Assembly (NCBI RefSeq): GCF_036241575.1
Contig: NZ_CP108455.1
Span: forward strand, 5,997,001-6,061,000
DNA: 64,000 bases
Direction: 5' to 3'
From: Streptomyces sp. NBC_01267
Lineage (GTDB): Bacteria > Actinomycetota > Actinomycetes > Streptomycetales > Streptomycetaceae
A model generated the notes under the pieces. It saw only the letters and a program-made list of their open reading frames with translations, made no database searches and was not told the DNA's origin. Positions 7,933 through 16,861 of the stretch are shown piece by piece. The position numbers and the translations under genes were made by a program. Position 1 is the first letter of the stretch, and every line of letters starts with the position of its first letter.

Positions 7933-9735
7933 GTGCTGAAGCCACTTGCCACCCCTGACTCCGAAGCAGAACCGACGCTGCTCGCTCCTCCCGAGCTGAA
8001 TCCGAAGGACTGGGACCGTGCGGCGCGCCGTCTCCTCGCCAAGATGCTCAGCGCCTTCGCCTACGAAGAGATCATCGAACCCGTCGTTCACGGCGACAGC
8101 CACCTCCTCGCCCTCGACGACGACCTGCCTCTCACCTTCCGGGCCCGGCGCGGTGCCTACGGGAACTGGCACGTGGACCCGGAGACCATCGAGCTCCAGG
8201 GCGAACCGTTCAGCGACCCGCTCCGCTTCCTCGTCCTCGCCCGCCGTCTTCTCGCCCTGGACGGTGCCACGCTCGGCCATCTGGTCCGGGAACTCACCAC
8301 CACGCTCGCCGCCGACGCCCGGCTCGACCACACGGCGCTCCCCGCGGCCGATCTCGCCGACCTCGACTACGCGCAGCTCGAAGGCCACCAGACCGGCCAT
8401 CCCTGGCTCGTACTCAACAAGGGCCGCATCGGCTTCTCCGCGACCGACGCCGCCCGCTGGACCCCGGAGTCCCGCAGGCCGGTCCGGCTGCCCTGGATCG
8501 CGGTCAGTACGAAGCTCGCCCGCTACCGCGGCGTCACCGGGCTCGCCACCCCCGACCGGCTCTACCGCCGTGAACTCGACGCCCCCACCCGGGAGTCCTT
8601 CGCCGCTGAGTTACGGGCCCGGGGTCTGGACCCGGACGCCTACCTCTATCTCCCCGTGCATCCCTGGCAGTGGGACGAAGCGATCCTGCCGCTCTTCGCG
8701 CCGGCCATCGCCCACCAGGAGATCGTCCCGCTCCACACGGACGCCGATCCACGGCTGCCGCAGCAGTCCATCCGCACCTTCCTCAACCTGGACCGTACCG
8801 ACCGGCACACGGTGAAGCTACCGCTGTCAATCCTCAACACACTGGTCTGGCGGGGGCTCCCCACGGAACGCACTCTTGCGGCCCCCGCCGTCACCGCCTG
8901 GATCCAGGGACTGCGTGACGGTGACGCCTTCCTGCGCGACGAGTGCGGTGTCATCCTGCTGGGCGAAGTCGCCTCGGTCTCCGTCGAGCATCCCCTGTAC
9001 GACCAACTCCCCGAAGTTCCGTACCAGTACCGGGAACTCCTCGGCGCGATCTGGCGCGAGCCGCTCGACGCGCAGCTGGCCCCCGGGGAGGGTGCCCGCA
9101 CCCTTGCCTCACTTCTCCACACCGACCTCCAGGGACGCTCCTTCACGGCAGAGCTCGTCGCCCGGTCGGGGCTGGCTCCCACCACCTGGCTGCGCCGGTT
9201 GTTCGCCGCGCTCATTCCGCCGCTGCTGCGCTTCCTCTACTGCTACGGAACCGTCTTCTCCCCGCACGGGGAGAACGCCATCGTTGTCTTCGACGACCAC
9301 GACGTGCCGGTACGTCTTGCGATCAAGGACTTCGTCGACGACGTCAACATCAGCGCCGAGCCGCTGCCCGAGCACGACTCGATGCCCGACGACGTGCGGC
9401 AGGTGCTGTTGACCGAGGAGCCTGCCTTCCTCACACAATTCATCCACTCCGGGCTCTTCGTCGGCGTCTTCCGGTATCTGGCGCCGCTCTGCGAAGATCA
9501 ACTGGGTGTCCCCGAAGCCGATTTCTGGCTCCTGGTGCGGGCCGAGATCCTGCGCCACCAGGCCCGGTTCCCGGAGCTGAAGGAGCGGTACGAGATCTTC
9601 GACCTGCTCACTCCTCGGATCGAGCGGCTCTGTCTGAACCGCAACCGTCTCCACCTCGACGGCTACCGCGACCGCCCGAACCGCCCGCACGCGGCCGTGC
9701 ACGGCACTGTCCCCAACCCTCTGCACGAGGTGTGA
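7933..9735 (+). CDS. IucA/IucC-family siderophore synthetase (second, DesD-like)
   Basis: A 600-residue NRPS-independent siderophore synthetase, similar in length and motifs to DesD/RhbC-type enzymes. Diagnostic segments are HQTGHPWLVLNKGRIG, YLPVHPWQWD, QQSIRTFLN, KLPLSILNTL and, near the C-terminus, FSPHGENAIVVFDDHD followed by LAIKDFVDDVNI, which form the ATP and substrate sites in the family. The start is GTG 7933 with GAGGAG upstream. With the first synthetase it could attach two amine arms to a citrate core. An in-frame TTA codon at 8611-8613 suggests bldA-dependent expression. No export or uptake gene is adjacent. Confidence 0.91.
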   Translation: MLKPLATPDSEAEPTLLAPPELNPKDWDRAARRLLAKMLSAFAYEEIIEPVVHGDSHLLALDDDLPLTFRARRGAYGNWHVDPETIELQGEPFSDPLRFLVLARRLLALDGATLGHLVRELTTTLAADARLDHTALPAADLADLDYAQLEGHQTGHPWLVLNKGRIGFSATDAARWTPESRRPVRLPWIAVSTKLARYRGVTGLATPDRLYRRELDAPTRESFAAELRARGLDPDAYLYLPVHPWQWDEAILPLFAPAIAHQEIVPLHTDADPRLPQQSIRTFLNLDRTDRHTVKLPLSILNTLVWRGLPTERTLAAPAVTAWIQGLRDGDAFLRDECGVILLGEVASVSVEHPLYDQLPEVPYQYRELLGAIWREPLDAQLAPGEGARTLASLLHTDLQGRSFTAELVARSGLAPTTWLRRLFAALIPPLLRFLYCYGTVFSPHGENAIVVFDDHDVPVRLAIKDFVDDVNISAEPLPEHDSMPDDVRQVLLTEEPAFLTQFIHSGLFVGVFRYLAPLCEDQLGVPEADFWLLVRAEILRHQARFPELKERYEIFDLLTPRIERLCLNRNRLHLDGYRDRPNRPHAAVHGTVPNPLHEV

Positions 9736-9773
9736 TCCCGATTGTCAGTGCTGCCCCGTAGGCTGGTCCCGCT

Positions 9774-11744
9774 ATGACGAAGCCCTCCCTCCCCGAGCTC
9801 CTGCACGCTGCCGTCTCCGCCGTCGGCGGCACGGAGCGCCCCGGTCAGGTCACCATGGCCGAAGCTGTCGCCGACGCGGTGGACGACAACGCCCATCTGC
9901 TGGTCCAGGCAGGCACCGGCACCGGAAAGTCCCTGGGCTACCTGGTGCCCGCCCTTGCTCATGGGGAGCGTGTCGTGGTGGCCACCGCGACGCTCGCACT
10001 CCAGCGGCAGCTGGTGGAGCGCGACCTTCCGCGTACGGTCGACGCGCTGCACCCGTTGCTGCGCCGGAAGCCCCAGTTCGCCATGCTCAAGGGCCGCTCC
10101 AATTACCTCTGTCTGCACCGCCTCCACGAGGGGGTACCGCAGGAGGAGGAAGACGGACTGTTCGACCCGTTCGAGGCGGCAGCTCCCACCAGCAAACTCG
10201 GTCAGGACCTGATCCGGATGCGGGACTGGGCGGACGAGACGGAGACCGGCGACCGCGACGACCTCACCCCTGGCGTCTCCGACCGTGCCTGGGGCCAGAT
10301 CTCCGTCTCGTCGCGGGAGTGCCTGGGCGCGAGCAAGTGCGCGTACGGGGCGGAGTGCTTCGCCGAGGCCGCCCGTGAGCGGGCCAAGCTCGCGGACGTG
10401 GTGGTGACCAACCACGCGCTGCTCGCCATCGACGCGATCGAAGGCGCCCCGGTGCTCCCGCAGCACGAGGTGCTGATCGTCGACGAGGCACATGAGCTGG
10501 TGTCCCGCGTCACCGGTGTGGCCACCGGTGAGCTCACGCCCGGCCAGGTCGGCCGGGCCGTGCGCCGAGCCGCGAAGCTTGTCAACGAGAAGGCGGCCGA
10601 CGCCCTCCAGACGGCCTCCGAGACCTTCGAGCGGGTCATGGAGCTGGCGCTCCCCGGTCGGCTCGAAGAGATCCCCGAAGACCTCGGGTACGCGCTGATG
10701 TCGCTCCGTGACGCGGCCCGGACCGTCATCTCGGCCCTCGGCTCCACCCGCGACAAATCGGTCCAGGACGAGGACGTCGTACGGAAACAGGCGCTGGCGT
10801 CCGTCGAGTCCATCCATGACGTCGCCGAGCGGATCACGCTGGGGTCCGAGTACGACGTCGTCTGGTACGAACGCCATGACCGGTTCGGGGCGTCGCTGCG
10901 AGTTGCCCCGCTCTCCGTTTCGGGCCTGCTCCGCGAGAAGCTCTTCACGGACCGCTCGGTCGTGCTCACCTCCGCGACCCTCAAGTTCGGCGGCGACTTC
11001 AACGGCGTCGGTGCCTCGCTGGGTCTGTCGCCCGAAGGCACCGAGGGGGAGGACGTGCCGCAGTGGAAGGGCCTGGACGTCGGCTCGCCCTTCGATTACG
11101 CCAGGCAAGGCATTCTCTATGTCGCCAAGCACCTCTCGGCTCCGGGCAGGGAGGGATCACGCACCGACATGCTCGACGAACTCGCCGAGCTGGTGGAGGC
11201 GTCCGGCGGACGTACGCTCGGGCTCTTCTCGTCCATGCGCGCTGCGCAGGCCGCGGCCGAGGAGCTGCGGAGCAGGCAGGACAAGCCGGTTCTGCTCCAG
11301 GGCGAGGAGACGCTGGGCGAGCTGATCAAGAATTTCGCCGCCGACCCGGAGACCTGCCTCTTCGGCACGCTGTCGCTCTGGCAGGGCGTCGATGTGCCAG
11401 GACCGAGCTGTCAGCTCGTGGTGATGGACCGGATTCCGTTCCCCCGGCCCGACGATCCGCTGATGAGCGCACGCCAGAAGGCTGTGGAGGAGGGTGGCGG
11501 AAACGGCTTCATGGCTGTCGCCGCGACGCATGCCGCGCTCCTGATGGCGCAGGGTGCCGGGCGGCTGGTGCGGGCCATGGGGGACCGGGGCGTCGTCGCG
11601 GTGCTCGACCCCCGGCTGGCGACCGCGCGCTACGGCAGCTATCTGCGGGCGTCGCTGCCGGATTTCTGGTTCACGACGGACCGTAACCAGATCCGCAGGT
11701 CACTGAGTGCCATCGACGCCGCAGCCAAGGAAGCCGGTCGGTAG
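9774..11744 (+). CDS. DinG/XPD-family ATP-dependent DNA helicase
   Basis: A 656-residue superfamily 2 helicase. Walker A is AGTGTGKS (residues about 43-50), motif II is DEAH (VDEAHEL), and a set of cysteines between them (NYLC, RECLGASKCAYGAEC) matches the iron-sulphur cluster of the XPD/DinG group. C-terminal motifs include FGTLSLWQGVDVPG and QGAGRLVR. The family unwinds DNA-RNA hybrids, D-loops and other structures during repair. The ATG lies 9 nt after a TAGGCT box and has no ribosome site, which suggests a very short leader. It is convergent with lexA and shares its terminator. Confidence 0.88.
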   Translation: MTKPSLPELLHAAVSAVGGTERPGQVTMAEAVADAVDDNAHLLVQAGTGTGKSLGYLVPALAHGERVVVATATLALQRQLVERDLPRTVDALHPLLRRKPQFAMLKGRSNYLCLHRLHEGVPQEEEDGLFDPFEAAAPTSKLGQDLIRMRDWADETETGDRDDLTPGVSDRAWGQISVSSRECLGASKCAYGAECFAEAARERAKLADVVVTNHALLAIDAIEGAPVLPQHEVLIVDEAHELVSRVTGVATGELTPGQVGRAVRRAAKLVNEKAADALQTASETFERVMELALPGRLEEIPEDLGYALMSLRDAARTVISALGSTRDKSVQDEDVVRKQALASVESIHDVAERITLGSEYDVVWYERHDRFGASLRVAPLSVSGLLREKLFTDRSVVLTSATLKFGGDFNGVGASLGLSPEGTEGEDVPQWKGLDVGSPFDYARQGILYVAKHLSAPGREGSRTDMLDELAELVEASGGRTLGLFSSMRAAQAAAEELRSRQDKPVLLQGEETLGELIKNFAADPETCLFGTLSLWQGVDVPGPSCQLVVMDRIPFPRPDDPLMSARQKAVEEGGGNGFMAVAATHAALLMAQGAGRLVRAMGDRGVVAVLDPRLATARYGSYLRASLPDFWFTTDRNQIRRSLSAIDAAAKEAGR

Positions 11745-11828
11745 AGCCGGTCAGTGGAAGAGGCGGGTGCGCCGGAGCGGCGGGCGCGGCCGAGCGGGTT
11801 CCGGCGTGCCCTGATGCGCCAGGATGTT

Positions 11829-11855
11829 GCGCAGACAGCGCAGACAGCGCAGACA
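11829..11855. repeat. Three perfect tandem 9-bp repeats
   Basis: GCGCAGACA is repeated three times head to tail, followed by degenerate GAACAGAGGCGGACAGAGCAG. It lies in the non-coding space between the helicase and lexA, just before their shared terminator. It is probably a slippage-generated repeat. Confidence 0.9.
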
Positions 11856-11875
11856 GAACAGAGGCGGACAGAGCA

Positions 11876-11910
11876 GGGCCCCGGAACCGGCGCAGTAGGT
11901 TCCGGGGCCC
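11876..11910. terminator. Bidirectional terminator between helicase and lexA
   Basis: Perfect 13-bp arms GGGCCCCGGAACC and GGTTCCGGGGCCC are separated by 9 nt, placed between two convergent genes. Confidence 0.87.
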
Positions 11911-11931
11911 GGTCCATGGCCGGCGGCGCAG

Positions 11932-12726
11932 TCACATCCGCCGGAGTACTGCCACCACCTTGCCGAGGATCGTGGCTTCGTCACCGGCGATCGGCTGATA
12001 GGCGGCGTTGTGCGGGAGAAGCCAGACATGCCCGTCCTCGCGCTTGAAGCGCTTGACCGTGGCCTCGCCCTCCAGCATGGCCGCCACGATGTCGCCGTTC
12101 TCCGCGACGGGCTGGCGGCGCACGGTGACCCAGTCGCCGTCGCAGATCGCGGCTTCGATCATCGAGTCGCCGACGACCTTCAGTACGAAGAGTTCGCCGT
12201 CACCGACCAGCTGGCGGGGGAGCGGGAAGACGTCCTCCACCGACTCCTCGGCCAGGATCGGTCCACCGGCGGCGATCCGGCCGACCAGGGGGACGTACGA
12301 CGCGGCGGGCTTGCCCGTGGTGTCGGTCGTCTGTGTGCTCGGCTGGTCGGAGCCGCGGACCTCGTACGCCCGGGGGCGGTGCGGGTCACGGCGCAGGAAA
12401 CCCTTGCGCTCCAGCGCCATCAGCTGGTGGGCGACGGACGAGGTGCTCGACAGCCCGACCGCCTGACCGATCTCCCGCATCGAGGGCGGATAGCCACGTC
12501 GTTGCACGGAGTCCCTGATCACCTCGATGACCCGTCGCTGCCGGTCGGTCAGCCCGGAACTGTCCGCCCGGATTCCGGGAGGTCGACCGGGCAGCGAGCG
12601 CGCGGGTCGCGGAGGCACCGTGCCCTCGGGATCCGTAGCTGCGTCATTCATGGCATGCACCGGCTGTAGTCGGTTCTGGGAGCGGTCCTGGGCAGTGATG
12701 GTGGCACTGTCTGCGGTCGTGGTCAC
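11932..12726 (-). CDS. lexA: LexA repressor of the SOS response
   Basis: A 264-residue LexA, slightly long because of a Streptomyces-type N-terminal extension of about 50 residues. The winged helix includes [19 protein letters not shown]. The self-cleavage site is Ala153-Gly154 (IAAGGPI), with catalytic Ser188 (VVGDSMI) and Lys225 (EATVKRF). RecA-stimulated self-cleavage would release repression of DNA-repair genes. An internal Met26 is an alternative start. A 13/14 match to the actinobacterial SOS box lies about 65 bp upstream, so autoregulation is expected. nrdR-nrdJ is divergent. Confidence 0.97.
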   Translation of the reverse strand: MTTTADSATITAQDRSQNRLQPVHAMNDAATDPEGTVPPRPARSLPGRPPGIRADSSGLTDRQRRVIEVIRDSVQRRGYPPSMREIGQAVGLSSTSSVAHQLMALERKGFLRRDPHRPRAYEVRGSDQPSTQTTDTTGKPAASYVPLVGRIAAGGPILAEESVEDVFPLPRQLVGDGELFVLKVVGDSMIEAAICDGDWVTVRRQPVAENGDIVAAMLEGEATVKRFKREDGHVWLLPHNAAYQPIAGDEATILGKVVAVLRRM

Positions 12727-12791
12727 GTCGGCCCCTCTCGAGAAGTTCTCTCCCTAGTTGGACAACGGTAGTGGCTTTCGAAAGGTTGCGC

Positions 12792-12805
12792 CAAACACAC
12801 GTTCG
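12792..12805. promoter_or_regulatory. LexA-binding SOS box upstream of lexA
   Basis: CAAACACACGTTCG matches the actinobacterial consensus CGAACRNRYGTTYG at every position except the second. It lies between the divergent lexA and nrdR genes, about 65 bp from the lexA start. Confidence 0.78.
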
Positions 12806-13072
12806 AGTGAAAAAATGAAAAATCCTTCACCTGAGCGTGCACTCGGGTGTATGAGCGGACCTGGGGGCTGAAAGGCAATTCGGTCGATTACGGTACCGTT
12901 CGCTGCTGGTGCCGCACGCTGCGGGGGTGTTCCCTGCGGAGCGTCGCAGTGCATTCTCAGTCTGTCATCGAGGGGCCCGGAATCCGGGTCCCGACGCGGT
13001 TCACGTACCCTCGGGCGAGCCGCGCGCTGTCGGTGGAAGCGCGAAACGCGCCGGGGCGGAAGTGGCACCAAA
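12806..13072. other. Non-coding stretch of the lexA-nrdR intergenic region
   Basis: The full gap between lexA and nrdR is about 500 bp. Apart from the SOS box and the NrdR boxes, this part shows a short AT-rich patch (about 12808-12830) but no convincing gene or RNA structure. Confidence 0.4.
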
Positions 13073-13119
13073 CCCCCAGATCTAGTGGTTGGATTGCGGC
13101 AGCCACCCAGAGGTTGTGG
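13073..13119 (+). promoter_or_regulatory. Tandem NrdR boxes upstream of nrdR-nrdJ
   Basis: Box 1, CCCCCAGATCTAGTGG (13073-13088), has an AGATCT centre and a near-perfect right half. Box 2, CACCCAGAGGTTGTGG (13104-13119), is weaker. They start exactly 31 bp apart, three helical turns, which is the known layout of NrdR operators. A TATGCT hexamer at 13150-13155 could be the -10. Confidence 0.7.
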
Positions 13120-13228
13120 TTCGTGGTCCTCGCGGCCTCGGCCATCGCCTATGCTTGGGGCTGCTTCGAGGGGCTCGTTCCGGGCCTGGCGAGGCCATTC
13201 AGTCACGCTGCGAAGGAGGCTCGGAATC

Positions 13229-13741
13229 ATGCACTGCCCCTTCTGCAGGCACCCTGACAGTCGCGTGGTCGACAGCCGCACCACGGACGACGGCACGTCG
13301 ATCCGCAGGCGCCGCCAGTGCCCCGACTGCTCCCGCCGTTTCACCACGGTGGAGAGCGCCTCGCTCATGGTGGTCAAGCGCAGCGGGGTCACCGAACCCT
13401 TCAGCCGTACCAAGGTCATCTCGGGTGTGCGCAAGGCGTGCCAGGGGCGGCCGGTCACTGAGGACGCCCTCGCCAAGCTCGGCCAGCAGGTCGAGGAGGC
13501 GGTGCGTGCCACCGGGAGTGCCGAACTGACCACCCACGACGTGGGTCTGGCCATACTCGGCCCGTTGCAGGAACTCGACCTTGTCGCGTACCTGCGCTTC
13601 GCGTCCGTCTACCGGGCGTTCAATTCACTCGAAGACTTCGAGGCGGCCATCGCGGAACTCCGCGACGCGCAGCCCCCCGCAGTGGAATGCGAGTGCGGTG
13701 GGACCCCTGTGGTCCCCGTGCCCACCACTGCCGCTGACTGA
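13229..13741 (+). CDS. nrdR: Transcriptional repressor NrdR
   Basis: A 170-residue NrdR with an N-terminal zinc ribbon (Cys3-Pro-Phe-Cys6 and CPDC about 25 residues later) and an ATP-cone domain ([20 protein letters not shown] onward). NrdR senses dATP/ATP and represses ribonucleotide reductase operons. The start is the ATG at 13229 preceded by GAAGGAGG; the longer upstream open frame is not needed. It lies directly upstream of nrdJ, and the tandem NrdR boxes ahead of it predict autoregulation of the operon. Confidence 0.97.
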   Translation: MHCPFCRHPDSRVVDSRTTDDGTSIRRRRQCPDCSRRFTTVESASLMVVKRSGVTEPFSRTKVISGVRKACQGRPVTEDALAKLGQQVEEAVRATGSAELTTHDVGLAILGPLQELDLVAYLRFASVYRAFNSLEDFEAAIAELRDAQPPAVECECGGTPVVPVPTTAAD

Positions 13742-13868
13742 CCCGTCAGGGTCGGCGGCCACACATACCTGCCTGCGGCGCTTCCTGTGCCGCAGGTGTC
13801 AGACAGACACAGTGCCGTGGGAAGAACTGGGCACTTTTGGGCGTTTTAGCCCGCATATGGGAGGCGGC

Positions 13869-16745
13869 ATGACAGAGACGGCGAGCGGCCCGGCACGTGG
13901 ATCCCGCGCAAAGGGATCCAAGGCGGCTGCTACTCGGCAGGGGCTGCGCAGCGAGCGCATCCACACCACCCCCGGCGTGCATCCGTACGACGAGGTTGCC
14001 TGGGAACGCCGTGACGTCGTCATGACCAACTGGCGCGACGGCTCGGTCAACTTCGAGCAGCGTGGCGTCGAGTTCCCCGACTTCTGGTCGGTGAACGCGG
14101 TCAACATCGTCACCAGCAAGTACTTCCGCGGTGCGGTCGGCGCGGACAACCGTGAGAACAGCCTCAAGCAGCTCATCGACCGTGTGGTCAAGACGTACCG
14201 CAAGGCCGGCGAGGAGAACGGGTACTTCGCCTCCCCGGAGGACGCCGAGCTCTTCGACCACGAGCTCACCTACGCGCTGCTGCACCAGGTCTTCAGCTTC
14301 AACTCGCCGGTCTGGTTCAACGTGGGCACGGCGCAGCCGCAGCAGGTCAGCGCCTGTTTCATCCTCTCCGTCGACGACTCCATGGAGTCCATCCTCGACT
14401 GGTACAAGGAAGAGGGGATGATCTTCAAGGGCGGCTCCGGCGCCGGCCTGAACCTCTCCCGTATCCGCTCCTCGAAGGAGCTCCTCTCCTCCGGTGGCAA
14501 CGCCTCCGGCCCGGTCTCCTTCATGCGGGGCGCCGACGCCTCCGCGGGCACCATCAAGTCCGGTGGCGCGACGCGCCGCGCGGCCAAGATGGTCGTCCTG
14601 GACGTCGACCACCCGGACGTCGAGGCCTTCATCGAGACCAAGGTGAAGGAGGAGGAGAAGATCCGCGCGCTGCGTGACGCGGGCTTCGACATGGACCTGG
14701 GCGGCGACGACATCACGTCGGTCCAGTACCAGAACGCCAACAACTCGGTCCGGGTGAACGACGAGTTCATGAACGCCGTCGAGGCCGGGACCACGTTCGG
14801 TCTGCGTTCGCGCATGACCGGCGAGGTCATCGAAGAGGTCGACGCCAAGGCGCTCTTCCGCAAGATGGCCGAGGCGGCGCACGTCTGTGCCGACCCGGGG
14901 ATCCAGTACGACGACATCATCAACCGGTGGCACACCTCGCCCGAGTCCGGCCGGATCACCGCGTCGAACCCGTGCAGCGAGTACATGCACCTGGACAACT
15001 CGTCGTGCAATCTCGCCTCGCTGAACCTCATGAAGTTCCTGCGCGACGACGACCAGGGCAACCAGTCGTTCGACGCCGAGCGCTTCGCGAAGGTCGTCGA
15101 GCTGGTCATCACCGCGATGGACATCTCGATCTGCTTCGCGGACTTCCCCACCCAGAAGATCGGCGAGACCACTCGCGCCTTCCGTCAGCTGGGCATCGGC
15201 TACGCCAACCTCGGCGCGCTGCTCATGGCGACCGGCCACGCGTACGACAGCGACGGCGGGCGGGCGCTCGCCGGCGCCATCACCTCGCTGATGACCGGCA
15301 CCTCGTACAAGCGCTCCGCCGAGCTGGCCGCGGTCGTCGGCCCGTACGACGGCTACGCCCGTAACGCGGACGCCCACAAGCGCGTCATGAAGCAGCACGC
15401 CGACGCCAACACGGCTGCCACCCGCACCGACGACCTGGACAACCCGGTCTGGGCCGCGGCGACCGAGGCATGGCAGGACGTCCTGCGGCTCGGTGAGCAG
15501 AACGGATTCCGCAACGCGCAGGCCTCCGTGCTCGCGCCGACCGGCACCATCGGCCTGATGATGGACTGCGACACCACGGGCGTCGAGCCGGACCTGGCCC
15601 TGGTCAAGTTCAAGAAGCTCGTCGGCGGCGGCTCGATGCAGATCGTGAACAACACGGTCCCCAAGGCCCTCAAGCGTCTCGGCTACCAGCCCGAGCAGGT
15701 CGAGGCGATCGTCGCCCACATCGCCGACCACGGCAATGTCGTCGATGCCCCGGGCCTCAAGCAGGAGCACTACGAGGTCTTCGACTGCGCCATGGGTGAG
15801 CGTTCGATCGCGCCCATGGGTCACGTACGGATGATGGCGGCGGCCCAGCCGTTCCTCTCCGGTGCCATCTCCAAGACGGTCAACATGCCCGCGTCCAGCA
15901 CGGTCGAGGACGTCGAGGAGATCTACCTCCAGGGCTGGAAGCTCGGCACCAAGGCACTCGCCGTGTACGTCGAGAACTCCAAGGTCGGCCAGCCCCTCTC
16001 CGCCAAGACGAAGGATGTCGAGGCCAAGGAGGAGCCGAAGACCGAGAAGGTCATCGAGTACCGTCCGGTCCGCAAGCGCCTGCCCAAGGGCCGTCCCGGC
16101 ATCACCACCTCGTTCACGGTGGGCGGCGCCGAGGGGTACATGACCGCCAACTCCTACCCGGACGACGGTCTCGGTGAGGTCTTCCTGAAGATGTCCAAGC
16201 AGGGCTCGACCCTCGCGGGCATGATGGACGCCTTCTCGATCGCCGTCTCGGTCGGCATGCAGTACGGCGTCCCGCTGGAGACCTACGTCTCCAAGTTCAC
16301 GAACATGCGCTTCGAGCCGGCCGGGATGACCGACGACCCGGACGTACGGATGGCGCAGTCGATCGTCGACTACATCTTCCGTCGCCTGGCCCTGGACTTC
16401 CTGCCGTTCGAAACGCGTTCGGCGCTGGGTATCCACTCGGCTGCGGAGCGTCAGCGGCACCTGGACACCGGTTCCTACGAGCCGGGTGACGACGACGTGG
16501 ATGTCGAGGGACTGTCCCAGTCGGCGCCCCGCCAGGTGGAGCCCCCGAAGGCTGTCCCCGCGAAGCCGGAGGCCGTCGCGGAGGCGCCCGCTCCCAAGCA
16601 GGCGCACAACTCGACGGAGCTGATGGAGATCACGCTCGGCCTGAACGCCGACGCGCCCCTGTGCTTCTCCTGCGGTACGAAGATGCGCCGTGCGGGCAGC
16701 TGCTACCTGTGCGAGGGCTGCGGCTCGACCAGCGGATGCAGCTGA
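13869..16745 (+). CDS. nrdJ: Adenosylcobalamin-dependent (class II) ribonucleotide reductase
   Basis: A 958-residue class II reductase that makes deoxyribonucleotides with vitamin B12 instead of oxygen. Visible features: NSPVWFNVG near the N-terminus, the active-site stretch NPCSEYMHLDNSSCNLASLN, KSGGATRRAAKM, and a Cys-rich tail (CFSCGTKM, CYLCEGCGSTSGC) that serves as redox shuttle and zinc site. The start is ATG 13869, right after GGGAGGCGG; an ATG 12 nt upstream is also in frame. It follows nrdR by 127 bp, as in other Streptomyces. No cobalamin riboswitch was recognised in front of it. Confidence 0.97.
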   Translation: MTETASGPARGSRAKGSKAAATRQGLRSERIHTTPGVHPYDEVAWERRDVVMTNWRDGSVNFEQRGVEFPDFWSVNAVNIVTSKYFRGAVGADNRENSLKQLIDRVVKTYRKAGEENGYFASPEDAELFDHELTYALLHQVFSFNSPVWFNVGTAQPQQVSACFILSVDDSMESILDWYKEEGMIFKGGSGAGLNLSRIRSSKELLSSGGNASGPVSFMRGADASAGTIKSGGATRRAAKMVVLDVDHPDVEAFIETKVKEEEKIRALRDAGFDMDLGGDDITSVQYQNANNSVRVNDEFMNAVEAGTTFGLRSRMTGEVIEEVDAKALFRKMAEAAHVCADPGIQYDDIINRWHTSPESGRITASNPCSEYMHLDNSSCNLASLNLMKFLRDDDQGNQSFDAERFAKVVELVITAMDISICFADFPTQKIGETTRAFRQLGIGYANLGALLMATGHAYDSDGGRALAGAITSLMTGTSYKRSAELAAVVGPYDGYARNADAHKRVMKQHADANTAATRTDDLDNPVWAAATEAWQDVLRLGEQNGFRNAQASVLAPTGTIGLMMDCDTTGVEPDLALVKFKKLVGGGSMQIVNNTVPKALKRLGYQPEQVEAIVAHIADHGNVVDAPGLKQEHYEVFDCAMGERSIAPMGHVRMMAAAQPFLSGAISKTVNMPASSTVEDVEEIYLQGWKLGTKALAVYVENSKVGQPLSAKTKDVEAKEEPKTEKVIEYRPVRKRLPKGRPGITTSFTVGGAEGYMTANSYPDDGLGEVFLKMSKQGSTLAGMMDAFSIAVSVGMQYGVPLETYVSKFTNMRFEPAGMTDDPDVRMAQSIVDYIFRRLALDFLPFETRSALGIHSAAERQRHLDTGSYEPGDDDVDVEGLSQSAPRQVEPPKAVPAKPEAVAEAPAPKQAHNSTELMEITLGLNADAPLCFSCGTKMRRAGSCYLCEGCGSTSGCS

Positions 16746-16774
16746 TTTCCGGCTGAGCGGCCGGTGAAGTGAGA

Positions 16775-16807
16775 CAGGGCGGTGACCGGAATTCGGTCAC
16801 CGCCCTG
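16775..16807 (+). terminator. Terminator of nrdR-nrdJ
   Basis: Perfect 14-bp arms, CAGGGCGGTGACCG and its complement, around the 5-nt loop GAATT, 29 bp after the nrdJ stop. Confidence 0.9.
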
Positions 16808-16849
16808 ACGCACTCTGCCGGACCATGACCGGTGTCACTCTCCTGGCCG

Positions 16850-16855
16850 TACGAT
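16850..16855 (+). promoter_or_regulatory. -10-like box of a probable leaderless promoter
   Basis: TACGAT is followed by exactly 6 nt and then the GTG start at 16862. No ribosome-binding site exists, which suggests transcription starts at or next to the GTG. Confidence 0.55.
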
Positions 16856-16861
16856 GGCGCC

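Noticed and set aside
11829..11855. CRISPR array
   Set aside because: The repeats are 9 bp, contiguous and without spacers.
13120..13868. Cobalamin riboswitch before nrdR or nrdJ
   Set aside because: No B12-box-like sequence or extended conserved leader was recognised; gene control here is explained by NrdR boxes.
13746..16607. Open frame of 953 codons antisense to nrdJ
   Set aside because: It mirrors the nrdJ codon pattern, has no conserved motif and no ribosome site. Long antisense frames are expected in high-GC coding DNA.
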